From: Thermoguttaceae bacterium
Lineage (GTDB): Bacteria > Planctomycetota > Planctomycetia > Pirellulales > Thermoguttaceae
Assembly (NCBI GenBank): GCA_017447745.1
Contig: JAFSMW010000042.1
Coordinates: 1 to 38,128 of the forward strand
DNA: 38,128 nucleotides
Direction of reading: 5' to 3'
Numbering within the stretch: position 1 is the stretch's first letter; every line of letters starts with the position of its first letter. Below, piece by piece: positions 8,146-15,673 of the stretch. The position numbers were made by a program, and so were the translations under genes. The notes beneath the pieces were generated by a model. That model had not been told where the DNA came from. It did no database searches and saw only the letters and a program-made list of their open reading frames with translations.

Positions 8146-10632
8146 ATGTCTGCTAGAACTTACCTCGCGAGTTTAATCGCATTGACCGTTGGATTGTTTA
8201 TCGGCGTCGGCTGCGTTGAGGCGCAGTCTGAATCGGAAAAGACGCTCGAAGAGTATTTTCAATCCGCTCCGGTGATTTTGCCGGGCGACAAAATCTCTCT
8301 CAAACCGCTGCCGTTGTGGCACACAAACGGGCAGCTTTCGGACGCTCTGATTGACGAGTTCTTTGAAAAGGGAACTCAAAACGGGTTCGGCGGGTATACG
8401 TTTTTGCCGCTCGGAAGAACGCTGCCCAAGTACCTGTCGGACGAGTACTTTGAGTATTTTGGGAAAGTTCTCAAGGAAGCTCAGAAACGCGGGCAGAAGA
8501 TCGTCTTTTATGACGACGTCGATTTCCCGTCCGGGTCTGCCGGCGGAGCGATGCAGGCGCAGTTCCCGGACTACTGCGTCAAACGTCTGGATATGGAATC
8601 GTGGACTCAAACCGGTCCGGCGGACAAGGTTCGATTTCCCTTTTCGCGCAAGCTGAACCAGAACTGGAAGGACGGCTATATTCAGGCGGCGGTTGCCATG
8701 AACGTCAAGACGTGGGAACGGATCGATTTAACTCAGACGCCCGGCGCAGTCGTTTCTGACGACGCTATTGTCTGGACGGTTCCTCAAGGCGAATGGAAAG
8801 TCATGGTCTTTTATTGTCTTTCCGACAACCGGAAGGTGGACAACATGGATCCGGAGGCGATGCGAAAGTTTCTGACTCTGACTTACGACCGTTTTTACGA
8901 ACGATTCCCGGAGCATTTTGGGACGACGATTCCGATCTGCTTTTTTGACGATGTAACAATAACTCAGACGCAGGGCGGACGCAACTGGACGCCGGGCTTT
9001 AACGAGAAATACCGTCAGATTTACGGAGCCAGCCCAGCGTTGGACTATCCCGCCGCGTTCATGTCGATTGGACCGGAAACGGCAATTGCCCGCGTTCGCC
9101 TCTGGACGGTCAGAAACGAGCTGTTTTCGGACGGCTATCCCAAAGTCGTTCACGAATGGTGCGCCGAACACGGGATGATGTCCAGCGGTCATCCGCAAGG
9201 TCCGTACGTAATTCAGCCGTGTAACATGTGCGGAGACGAGATGCTCTTTCACCGATCCAGCGACGCCCCGTTGTTCGACTCAATCCATTACTACGGGCAC
9301 GGTCGCGACGGGTTCAAGGTTCCGACGTCCTCCGCCTGTAATTTCGATAAACCGTTGTGTCTGGTTGAGATCTACGGCAACTATCGCGACCACGTTCGAA
9401 ACGGGAAGCCGGAGTTTGACGACAAAATGCTTTATCGCAGCGCGATGGAGATTTTCTGCCGCGGCGGAAACGTCCTCCTGCCGCACGGCATCTGGTCGTA
9501 TCCGAAAACGATGTACATTCCCCCGGATATTTCCTGGAGAAATCCGAACCTCAACGGAACGCTTCCGCAATACGGCGACTGGGTCAGCAGAATCAGTCTG
9601 ATCATGCGTTACAGCCGACACATTGCCGACGTTGGAATCGTCTACCCGATTGACAACCTCAAAGCGTACTTCTTTTTCCATGACAAATTCGCGCCGGGCG
9701 AACATCCATACGGATACTACATCCCGCCGGAAACGGACTATATGGAAGTCGGAAAAATATTGACGTCCGGCATTTATCGGGACTATACATATCTGCACCC
9801 GGACGTCATGCTGTCACGCTGTTCGATTGGGAAAAACGACGCGGGACAGACGGTCTACAAACTCAACAATAAACAGAATTTCGAGCAGTATCGAGTTCTC
9901 GTTCTGACCGGGTCAGAGGTTATTTCATGGAAGACGCTGGAACAGGTCTACGAGTTCTGGAAACAGGGCGGAAGCGTCATCTCGACAACCCGTCTGCCCA
10001 ACCGGGCGGCGGAAGGCTCTCAGTTCGACGCCAAAGTCGTGCAATGGATTGAGGAAATGTTCGGCGTCGATCCCCGCGTGCAGGGCGAAGTCGAGGCGGC
10101 GTCCTGCGGTCAAAACGACATCGTTTTGCCGGAGCATTATCGCGAAATTCGACAGCTGAACAAAGACGCTCAGTTCCCCATGACGTATCCCGGCATTGAA
10201 CACAAGACGCTGTCGGAGGTACATCGTCCGCGAGCCGTCTTTTTGCCGCAGCCAACGCCCGACGCGTTAAAGAAGGCGTTAGACGAATTGATCGACGTTC
10301 CCGACGTGAAAATCGTTTCGCACGACGGCGGAGCGCTCCCGGAGAACAAAATCAATCCGCGCGGGAGCTACGATTACGACGGCATGATTCAGTACATTCA
10401 CAAAGTCAAAGACGGGCGCGACTTTTACCTCGTTGCCAACTCGTCCAATTCAGACGTCGTTCTGGACGTAACGATTCGCGGTTCGTTCAAGGGGCTGGAA
10501 ATCTGGAATCCGCTTACCGGAGAACGGACGCCGATTGAGGAATCAAAACTGACGCGCCGCGGCGATTGTATAACGATAAACGCCCTGGCTCTTCCGGCTG
10601 TTACTGCCCTGTTTATTACTCAAAGCAATTAA
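8146..10632 (+). CDS. secreted glycoside hydrolase, GH106-like (alpha-L-rhamnosidase type)
   Basis: The protein is 828 aa from the ATG at 8146, which gives a clean signal peptide (MSARTYLASLIALTVGLFIG, cleavage near CVEA/QSE). An in-frame ATG at 8086 would add 20 residues that spoil it. The N-terminal half has the pattern of GH106-related TIM barrels: LPLWHTNGQLSDALIDEFFE, GFGGYTFLPLGR, YLSDEYFEYFG, then KIVFYDDVDFPSGSAGG with acidic residues after the strand. The middle has FFDDVT and SSGHPQGPY. A later Rossmann-like part (YRVLVLTGSEVISWKTLEQV) and a beta-rich C-terminus follow. GH106-type enzymes remove rhamnose from pectin or other polysaccharides. The exact family and substrate are not certain. 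It stands alone with its own promoter. Confidence 0.65.
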   Translation: MSARTYLASLIALTVGLFIGVGCVEAQSESEKTLEEYFQSAPVILPGDKISLKPLPLWHTNGQLSDALIDEFFEKGTQNGFGGYTFLPLGRTLPKYLSDEYFEYFGKVLKEAQKRGQKIVFYDDVDFPSGSAGGAMQAQFPDYCVKRLDMESWTQTGPADKVRFPFSRKLNQNWKDGYIQAAVAMNVKTWERIDLTQTPGAVVSDDAIVWTVPQGEWKVMVFYCLSDNRKVDNMDPEAMRKFLTLTYDRFYERFPEHFGTTIPICFFDDVTITQTQGGRNWTPGFNEKYRQIYGASPALDYPAAFMSIGPETAIARVRLWTVRNELFSDGYPKVVHEWCAEHGMMSSGHPQGPYVIQPCNMCGDEMLFHRSSDAPLFDSIHYYGHGRDGFKVPTSSACNFDKPLCLVEIYGNYRDHVRNGKPEFDDKMLYRSAMEIFCRGGNVLLPHGIWSYPKTMYIPPDISWRNPNLNGTLPQYGDWVSRISLIMRYSRHIADVGIVYPIDNLKAYFFFHDKFAPGEHPYGYYIPPETDYMEVGKILTSGIYRDYTYLHPDVMLSRCSIGKNDAGQTVYKLNNKQNFEQYRVLVLTGSEVISWKTLEQVYEFWKQGGSVISTTRLPNRAAEGSQFDAKVVQWIEEMFGVDPRVQGEVEAASCGQNDIVLPEHYREIRQLNKDAQFPMTYPGIEHKTLSEVHRPRAVFLPQPTPDALKKALDELIDVPDVKIVSHDGGALPENKINPRGSYDYDGMIQYIHKVKDGRDFYLVANSSNSDVVLDVTIRGSFKGLEIWNPLTGERTPIEESKLTRRGDCITINALALPAVTALFITQSN

Positions 10633-11013
10633 CAGCCGCTTCTCCATAATGAAGCCGCTTTCAGCTCTGGGACTATGCGGACTAACGTCCGCTATTAGTC
10701 CCGCCGTTATTTATTGCCATTCCTCTCATTTTGTCCAATCTGTTGTAAGCTTCTAGATTACTATATGAACTGTAAATACAGATAATTTTTATTTTTAACG
10801 CAGAATATGCGGACTTCACCCCCTACTCCCTCGGGTGCGATAAATTTTGGGTTGCGAATATCGATAAGATTAACAATTGAACATAGTCAACGTATTTAGA
10901 CGTTTGTTCCTCACAGCTTTAGCTGTGGAAACAATTAATAATTAAAATATCGTAGCCCACGCCTTTAGGCGTGGGATCCAAAATGATATAAACAGTATTT
11001 TAACGCGCGAATT

Positions 11014-11055
11014 CCACACTCACCCCCGCGCCATTAGGCGCGGGGGTGAGTGTGG
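11014..11055. repeat. perfect 19-bp inverted repeat with ATTA loop
   Basis: The left arm CCACACTCACCCCCGCGCC (11014-11032) and the right arm (11037-11055) are exact complements around the loop ATTA. It is the longest perfect hairpin I found in the window. Confidence 0.9.
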
Positions 11056-11083
11056 AGGGCAAGCGTTTGGGGAGAAGCGTCTT

Positions 11084-11238
11084 TTTAATCCCCCAGATAA
11101 ATCTGGGGGCTATGATTTTTGAATTGCTCTTATTTCCCACGTCTAAAAACTTGGGGATAAGAACAGAGTAATCAGAAGGCTTCGAAAAGGTTTCAAGACA
11201 CATTCCCTTTTTCATGTCCCCCAATTTTGAACGCACCT
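11084..11238 (-). repeat. dispersed repeat of about 150 bp, copy 1
   Basis: The reverse complement of this stretch matches 37976-38128 at roughly 90% by eye, including AAAATTGGGG, TTCTGATTACTCTGTTCTTA and the CCCCAGA/TCTGGGG hairpin. Both copies contain one or two palindromes. It lies just upstream of the LeuA-like gene promoter. Confidence 0.85.
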
Positions 11239-11265
11239 ACTCCCTCCTAACTTTTCTTCACCTGC

Positions 11266-11293
11266 TTGTCAAATTTAAATTATATAGTATAAT
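11266..11293 (+). promoter_or_regulatory. sigma-70-type promoter for LeuA-like/ligase operon
   Basis: TTGTCA at 11266-11271, 16-nt spacer, TATAAT at 11288-11293. It predicts a leader of about 100 nt. Confidence 0.7.
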
Positions 11294-11299
11294 ACTCCA

Positions 11300-11396
11300 C
11301 TTAAAGCGCGCCGGTATTTACAATAACGAATAGCGGACGGGAATCATTTTTTAGTTTTTTGCGCGCTGATCCGTCCGCTGCTCGTTGATGGAGGAG
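11300..11396 (+). promoter_or_regulatory. structured 5' leader of LeuA-like/ligase operon
   Basis: The leader contains a long-range stem: AACGA (11325-11329) with TCGTT (11382-11386), and directly inside it AGCGGACGG (11332-11340) with CCGTCCGCT (11371-11379). GCGCGC at 11306-11311 can pair with GCGCGC at 11361-11366 in the loop, giving a possible pseudoknot. The ribosome binding site GGAGGAG (11390-11396) follows four bases after the outer stem. I recognise no known riboswitch class. Confidence 0.5.
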
Positions 11397-11400
11397 TTAT

Positions 11401-12828
11401 ATGAAGACTATCAGGATTGCGGACGCCACGCTGCGTATGTCGCCCGTCAGCGCTGATAACGCGCTGGGTTTCAAAGAGAAAATCGAAATCGTCAGACAAT
11501 TGAATCGACTTCACGTCGACGTGATTGAAACGGCGCTTTTGCGAAACGGCAAATCCGACGTCCTGTTCCTACATAGCGCAGCCTCCATTGTAGACGGGAT
11601 TTTGTCGTGTCCGGTTCTTTTGGACGAATCCGCCATTACAGCAACGTGGGACGCCGTCAAGGTCGCTCAGCGTCCGCAGTTGAACCTGTTAGCCCCGGTT
11701 TCGACGGTTCAGATGGAATACCAGCTCCATCAAAAGCCGGCGGCGGCTCTGGAATCCATCGGGAAGATGACGCGCCTGGCGAAACAGCTCGGCGCTCAGG
11801 TGGAAGTGTCGCTCATGGACGCTACGCGCGCGGAACAGGAGTTCCTTGTTATGGCGGCTCAGGCGGCGGTTGACAACGGCGCGGACGTCGTTACGATTTG
11901 CGACACCGCCGGGACGATGTTCCCGCCCCAGTTCGTCCGGTTTATTGCGGATCTGGTCGAAGCGGTTCCGCAGCTGAAAAACGTGGAACTGTCGGTAGAA
12001 TGTTCAGACGCAATGCACATTGCCACCGCTTGTGCGGCGCAGTGTCTGGAACTCAACGTTACCCAGTTCAGAACGGCGATTGACTCACCCGACGCGCTGT
12101 CGCTGAGCCAGTTCGGCGATTTGCTGAGAATCAAAGGGCGTGCGCTGCAAACGCAGTCCAATTTGAATATGACCAATCTGCACAAGATTGTTACAACGAT
12201 ATCAGAAATCATTCAGGACAAACAGGAAGTCGCGTCGACAAAAGAACTCGCGGCGCGCTCGGCAGAGCAGGCGGAGCTGTTCCTCCTGTCCGCTGCAGAC
12301 GACATGGAGTCCGTCGCGTCGGCAGTCGCCCATTTGGGATACGACCTGTCCGCCGACGACCTGGGCAAGGTCTACGAAGAAGTCTGCCGAATCTCCGAGA
12401 AAAAGAAGGTCGGAATCGGTCTGAAGGATCTCGACGCGATTGTTGCTACGGTCGCGCTTCAGGCGCCGCCGGTTTACCAGCTCAAGAGCTTTGTCATCAA
12501 CAGCGGAAACCAAATTTCCGCCATGGCAAATGTGATTCTGGTCAAAGACGGCGAAGAGGTTCAGGGGTTCAGCATCGGCGACGGTCCGGTAGACGCAGCG
12601 TTTATGTCGATTGAAAACATCGTTGGGCGTCACTTTGAACTGGACGATTTTAAAATTTCAGCTGTTACAGAAGGACGGGAAGCGGTCGGGTCGAGCGTCG
12701 TTCGGCTTCGTTCGCGCGGAAAACTCTATTCCGGAAAAGGCGTTTCGACGGACATTATCGGAGCCGCCATTCGCGCCTATATCAACGCCTTAAACAAGAT
12801 TTGCTACGATGAGGAGGAGAAAGAATGA
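11401..12828 (+). CDS. 2-isopropylmalate synthase-like protein with LeuA regulatory domain, catalytic residues lost
   Basis: The protein is 475 aa. Residues 1-270 form an HMGL-like TIM barrel, followed by a helical linker. A LeuA allosteric dimer domain covers about 360-470 and includes the well-kept IGDGPVDAAFMSIENIVG and GKGVSTDIIGAAIRAYINALN. In true synthases the first strand reads TLRDGEQ and binds metal and substrate; here it is TLRMSPVS. The metal-binding HCHND motif is replaced by ECSDA at about residues 200-204. Ordinary condensation with acetyl-CoA is therefore unlikely; a lyase, another chemistry or a regulatory role is possible. It has a strong Shine-Dalgarno site and its own promoter. 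Its stop overlaps the start of the ligase fusion gene (ATGA), so the two are probably made in fixed ratio. Confidence 0.8.
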   Translation: MKTIRIADATLRMSPVSADNALGFKEKIEIVRQLNRLHVDVIETALLRNGKSDVLFLHSAASIVDGILSCPVLLDESAITATWDAVKVAQRPQLNLLAPVSTVQMEYQLHQKPAAALESIGKMTRLAKQLGAQVEVSLMDATRAEQEFLVMAAQAAVDNGADVVTICDTAGTMFPPQFVRFIADLVEAVPQLKNVELSVECSDAMHIATACAAQCLELNVTQFRTAIDSPDALSLSQFGDLLRIKGRALQTQSNLNMTNLHKIVTTISEIIQDKQEVASTKELAARSAEQAELFLLSAADDMESVASAVAHLGYDLSADDLGKVYEEVCRISEKKKVGIGLKDLDAIVATVALQAPPVYQLKSFVINSGNQISAMANVILVKDGEEVQGFSIGDGPVDAAFMSIENIVGRHFELDDFKISAVTEGREAVGSSVVRLRSRGKLYSGKGVSTDIIGAAIRAYINALNKICYDEEEKE

Positions 12829-15299
12829 AACTGTCCTTTTCCACTAACAGATGGAATAATTACGGCATCGACGAATTCATCGACATTGCCGTAGAATACA
12901 AGTTCAACGGGATTGAAATTCACGACGTCAAGCCGCTGCTCGACCCGTCGCAGCCCGGACGTTTAACGTCCATTTATCGCCGGGCGATAGAAAACGAACT
13001 GGAATTCTCCTGTATTGACCTCGTCTCGGATATCTCCGAGGACGCCCAGGCAGCGCAGGAAGAACTCAAGCTGTGCATAGAAGCCGCCAAACGGCTCAAG
13101 ACCCCGTTTATTCGCCTCAAGGCGATTACCGGCGACGAATCCAAAGTCGTTCCGTTTTTGGAAACGGTTCTCCCGCAGGCGCAAGACGCGAACGTCGTTC
13201 TGCTGATTGAAACGGTTGGCATTTATGCAGACACCGCCAAGCTGCGCGCTCTGTTTGAGTCCTTCGTCAGCGACAATCTGGCGGCGTTGTGGGATCTCCA
13301 TCATCCGTTCCGCGTTTGCGGAGAAGCCCCGGAAGTTACGGTCAAAAACCTCGGCGCGTACATTCGTCACGTTCATATTAAAGACTCGCAAAGCGCGGAC
13401 GAACTGTCGCTGGTCGGGGAAGGATCGCTGCCGATTGAAGACATCATGAACGGCTTGCGATCCCTCAACTACGACGGGTTTATTTCCATCGAATGGGATC
13501 CCAAATGGGACGAAATCTCCGATCTGGAAATTGTCTTCCCGCACTTTGTCAACTACATGAGCCGCTTTGAACTGGCGCGCGCCAATACGCCGCTGTACGA
13601 CAACAACGCTCATACCGGCAAATACGTCTGGAAGAAAGAGACGTTGATTGAAAAGACGTTCTCGCAAGTCCTCGACACGATGGTTGAAATCTTTCCGGAT
13701 CAGCTGGCGTTCAAATACACGACGCTGGACTATACCCGCACGTACTCGGAATTCCGCGACGACGTCGACCGGTTCGCTCGAACGCTTATCGCCATGGGCG
13801 TTACGCCGGGCAAAAAGGTTGCCGTCTGGATGACGAACCTGCCGCAGTGGTACATCGCGTTTTGGGCGACGACCAAAATCGGCGCGATTCTTGTAACAGT
13901 CAACACAGCGTACAAAATTGCTGAGGCGGAGTACCTGCTCAAGCAGTCCGATACGCATACGCTCGTTCTGGAACGGGGGTTCCGCGATTCCAACTACGCC
14001 GGGATTATTAACGAGCTGTGTCCGGAACTGTCACAGACGAAGTCCGGCGACCCGCTTCGCGCCAAACGTCTGCCGTTTTTGAGAAACGTGATTACCGTCG
14101 GGTTCTCGACCAAAGGCGCAATTACGTGGGAAGAAGCGCTTACCAAGGCGAAGGGCGTCCCGATGGAAGAACTTCGCCGGCGCGCCGCCGCGGTCAACAT
14201 TCACGACGTGTGCAACATGCAGTACACCTCCGGCACGACGGGGTTCCCCAAAGGCGTCATGCTCACCCATTACGGGGTTGTCAATAACGGAAAGTGCATC
14301 GGCGACCGCATGGACTTGTCTACTGCAGACCGCATGATGATTCAGGTTCCCATGTTCCACTGCTTTGGCATGGTTCTGGCGATGACTGCGTCCATGACGC
14401 ACGGCGCGACGCTTAACCCGCTGCCGTACTTCTCCGCCAAACCGGCGCTGGCGTGCATCAACCAGGAAAAGATTACGTGCTTCCACGGCGTTCCGACGAT
14501 GTTCATCGCCATGCTGGGGCATCCCGATTTCCCCAAGACGGATTTCTCGTACATGAGAACCGGGATCATGGCAGGGTCGCCTTGCCCGATTGCCGTTATG
14601 CGCGACGTTATCGACAAGATGCACATGACGGAAATTACAATCGTCTACGGACAGACCGAGGCGTCGCCCGGCTGTACGATGTCGACGACGTCCGACCCGA
14701 TTGAAGACCGCGTTACCGGCGTCGGTCGCGACCTGCCGGAATGCGAGAACAAGATCATCGATCCGGAAACCGGCAAAGAGCTGGGCGACAACCAGATCGG
14801 CGAGTTCATCACCCGCGGCTACCACGTCATGAAAGGGTACTATAAAATGCCCAAGGAAACGGCTCAGGCGATTGACGCCGACGGCTGGCTTCATACCGGC
14901 GACCTCGCGCTCCGCACTCCGGAAGGGAACTACCGCATTACCGGACGTCTGAAGGACATGATTATTCGCGGCGGCGAAAACATCTATCCGAAAGAAATCG
15001 AGGAGTTCATTTACACCAACCCGAAAGTTCAGGACGTTCAGGTTATTGGCATCCCAGACAAAGCCCTCGGCGAGGAAATCCTTGCTGCGGTTATTCTCAA
15101 GCCGGGCGAAACCATGACGGCGGAAGAGCTTCAGGACTTCGTTCGCCGATCCATGGCGAAACACAAAGTCCCGCGATACGTTGACTTCGTCGACGCGTTC
15201 CCGCAAAACGCCGCCGGCAAGATTCTCAAATACAAAATGCGAGAAGACGCTATCGAACGGCTTCACATCGCCAAAGTCGACGGCATTGTTGCTGAATAA
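12825..15299 (+). CDS. fusion of sugar isomerase/epimerase-like TIM barrel and acyl-CoA ligase
   Basis: The protein is 824 aa with two enzymes in one chain. Residues 1-255 are an AP_endonuc_2/xylose isomerase-like barrel that keeps the likely metal tetrad: Glu129 (LIETVG), Asp157 (WDLHH), His184 (HVHIKD) and Glu223 (SIEWD). Residues 265-824 are an ANL-superfamily adenylating enzyme close to medium- and long-chain acyl-CoA synthetases: YTSGTTGFPKGVMLTH near 466, YGQTEASPG, GWLHTGDLA, GRLKDMIIRGGENIYPKEIE and the C-terminal NAAGKILKYK with the catalytic lysine. All ligase core motifs are intact. The barrel probably acts on a polyol or keto-acid and the ligase on a carboxylate, yielding an acyl-CoA; the substrate is unknown. 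It is coupled to the LeuA-like gene by a 4-nt overlap. Confidence 0.9.
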   Translation: MKLSFSTNRWNNYGIDEFIDIAVEYKFNGIEIHDVKPLLDPSQPGRLTSIYRRAIENELEFSCIDLVSDISEDAQAAQEELKLCIEAAKRLKTPFIRLKAITGDESKVVPFLETVLPQAQDANVVLLIETVGIYADTAKLRALFESFVSDNLAALWDLHHPFRVCGEAPEVTVKNLGAYIRHVHIKDSQSADELSLVGEGSLPIEDIMNGLRSLNYDGFISIEWDPKWDEISDLEIVFPHFVNYMSRFELARANTPLYDNNAHTGKYVWKKETLIEKTFSQVLDTMVEIFPDQLAFKYTTLDYTRTYSEFRDDVDRFARTLIAMGVTPGKKVAVWMTNLPQWYIAFWATTKIGAILVTVNTAYKIAEAEYLLKQSDTHTLVLERGFRDSNYAGIINELCPELSQTKSGDPLRAKRLPFLRNVITVGFSTKGAITWEEALTKAKGVPMEELRRRAAAVNIHDVCNMQYTSGTTGFPKGVMLTHYGVVNNGKCIGDRMDLSTADRMMIQVPMFHCFGMVLAMTASMTHGATLNPLPYFSAKPALACINQEKITCFHGVPTMFIAMLGHPDFPKTDFSYMRTGIMAGSPCPIAVMRDVIDKMHMTEITIVYGQTEASPGCTMSTTSDPIEDRVTGVGRDLPECENKIIDPETGKELGDNQIGEFITRGYHVMKGYYKMPKETAQAIDADGWLHTGDLALRTPEGNYRITGRLKDMIIRGGENIYPKEIEEFIYTNPKVQDVQVIGIPDKALGEEILAAVILKPGETMTAEELQDFVRRSMAKHKVPRYVDFVDAFPQNAAGKILKYKMREDAIERLHIAKVDGIVAE

Positions 15300-15598
15300 T
15301 GAGCAATTGACGCAAGCGGAAAACATTGTGTCACGCTTGCGTCGGGGATTGCGGCGCCCCTAGGCGCCGCCTTGTCCAATGCCCCGCTGAAATCACTCGC
15401 CGCAGCCGAAAACCTTACCGGGTCGCGGACGAAGTCCGCCGTAGAAAATATTAAGCCGCAAAGAACGCAAAGAGCGCAAAGTAATATTGAAAACTTCGCG
15501 CACTTTGCGCACTTTGCGTGAGTTCTTAATGTACGCTACATAACCGCCTTTCATTTTTATTCTCTGCGTCTTTTTTCCACTCTTTTCTCGCCCGACGC
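15300..15598. other. gene-free interval with hairpins and CGCAAAG repeats
   Basis: A 10-bp hairpin GACGCAAGCG/CGCTTGCGTC (15309-15343), nine bases after the ligase stop, may end transcription, though no T run follows. Next come GCGGCGCC-CCTA-GGCGCCGC (15351-15370) and GCGGAC-GAA-GTCCGC (15425-15439). A larger hairpin at 15455-15522 has CGCAAAG repeats on one arm and CTTTGCG repeats on the other. I see no gene here. Confidence 0.7.
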
Positions 15599-15627
15599 TT
15601 GACTTTGTCTTTTCAAGCATGTATATT
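15599..15627 (+). promoter_or_regulatory. sigma-70-type promoter for glycosidase operon
   Basis: TTGACT at 15599-15604, 17-nt spacer, TATATT at 15622-15627, followed by a leader of about 40 nt. This argues against starting the downstream gene at 15599. Confidence 0.7.
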
Positions 15628-15673
15628 GATTAATAAGGTCTTAAATCATTTACCCCCAAGGAGAACTGCAATC

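Larger units (their letters stand above)
10633..11265. other. gene-free interval rich in hairpins
   Basis: I see no gene in this interval. It holds a series of near-perfect hairpins: a compound hairpin at 10669-10702 (outer GGGACTA/TAGTCCC, inner GCGGAC/GTCCGC, loop TAAC) 37 nt after the GH106-like stop, CACAGC-TTTA-GCTGTG at 10912-10927, CCCACGCC-TTTA-GGCGTGGG at 10956-10975, a 19-bp stem at 11014-11055, and CCCCCAGA-TAAA-TCTGGGGG at 11090-11109. The stems differ but the tetraloops are TTTA or close variants. None has a strong T tract, so only the first might act as a terminator. Confidence 0.75.

Noticed and set aside
11000..11236. 78-codon minus-strand open frame
   Set aside because: It lies in the dispersed repeat and hairpins, and the second copy of the repeat breaks the same frame.
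12963..15326. Antisense open frames of 331 and 431 codons under the ligase fusion gene
   Set aside because: They overlap a gene with complete catalytic motifs, and their own sequence shows no family pattern.
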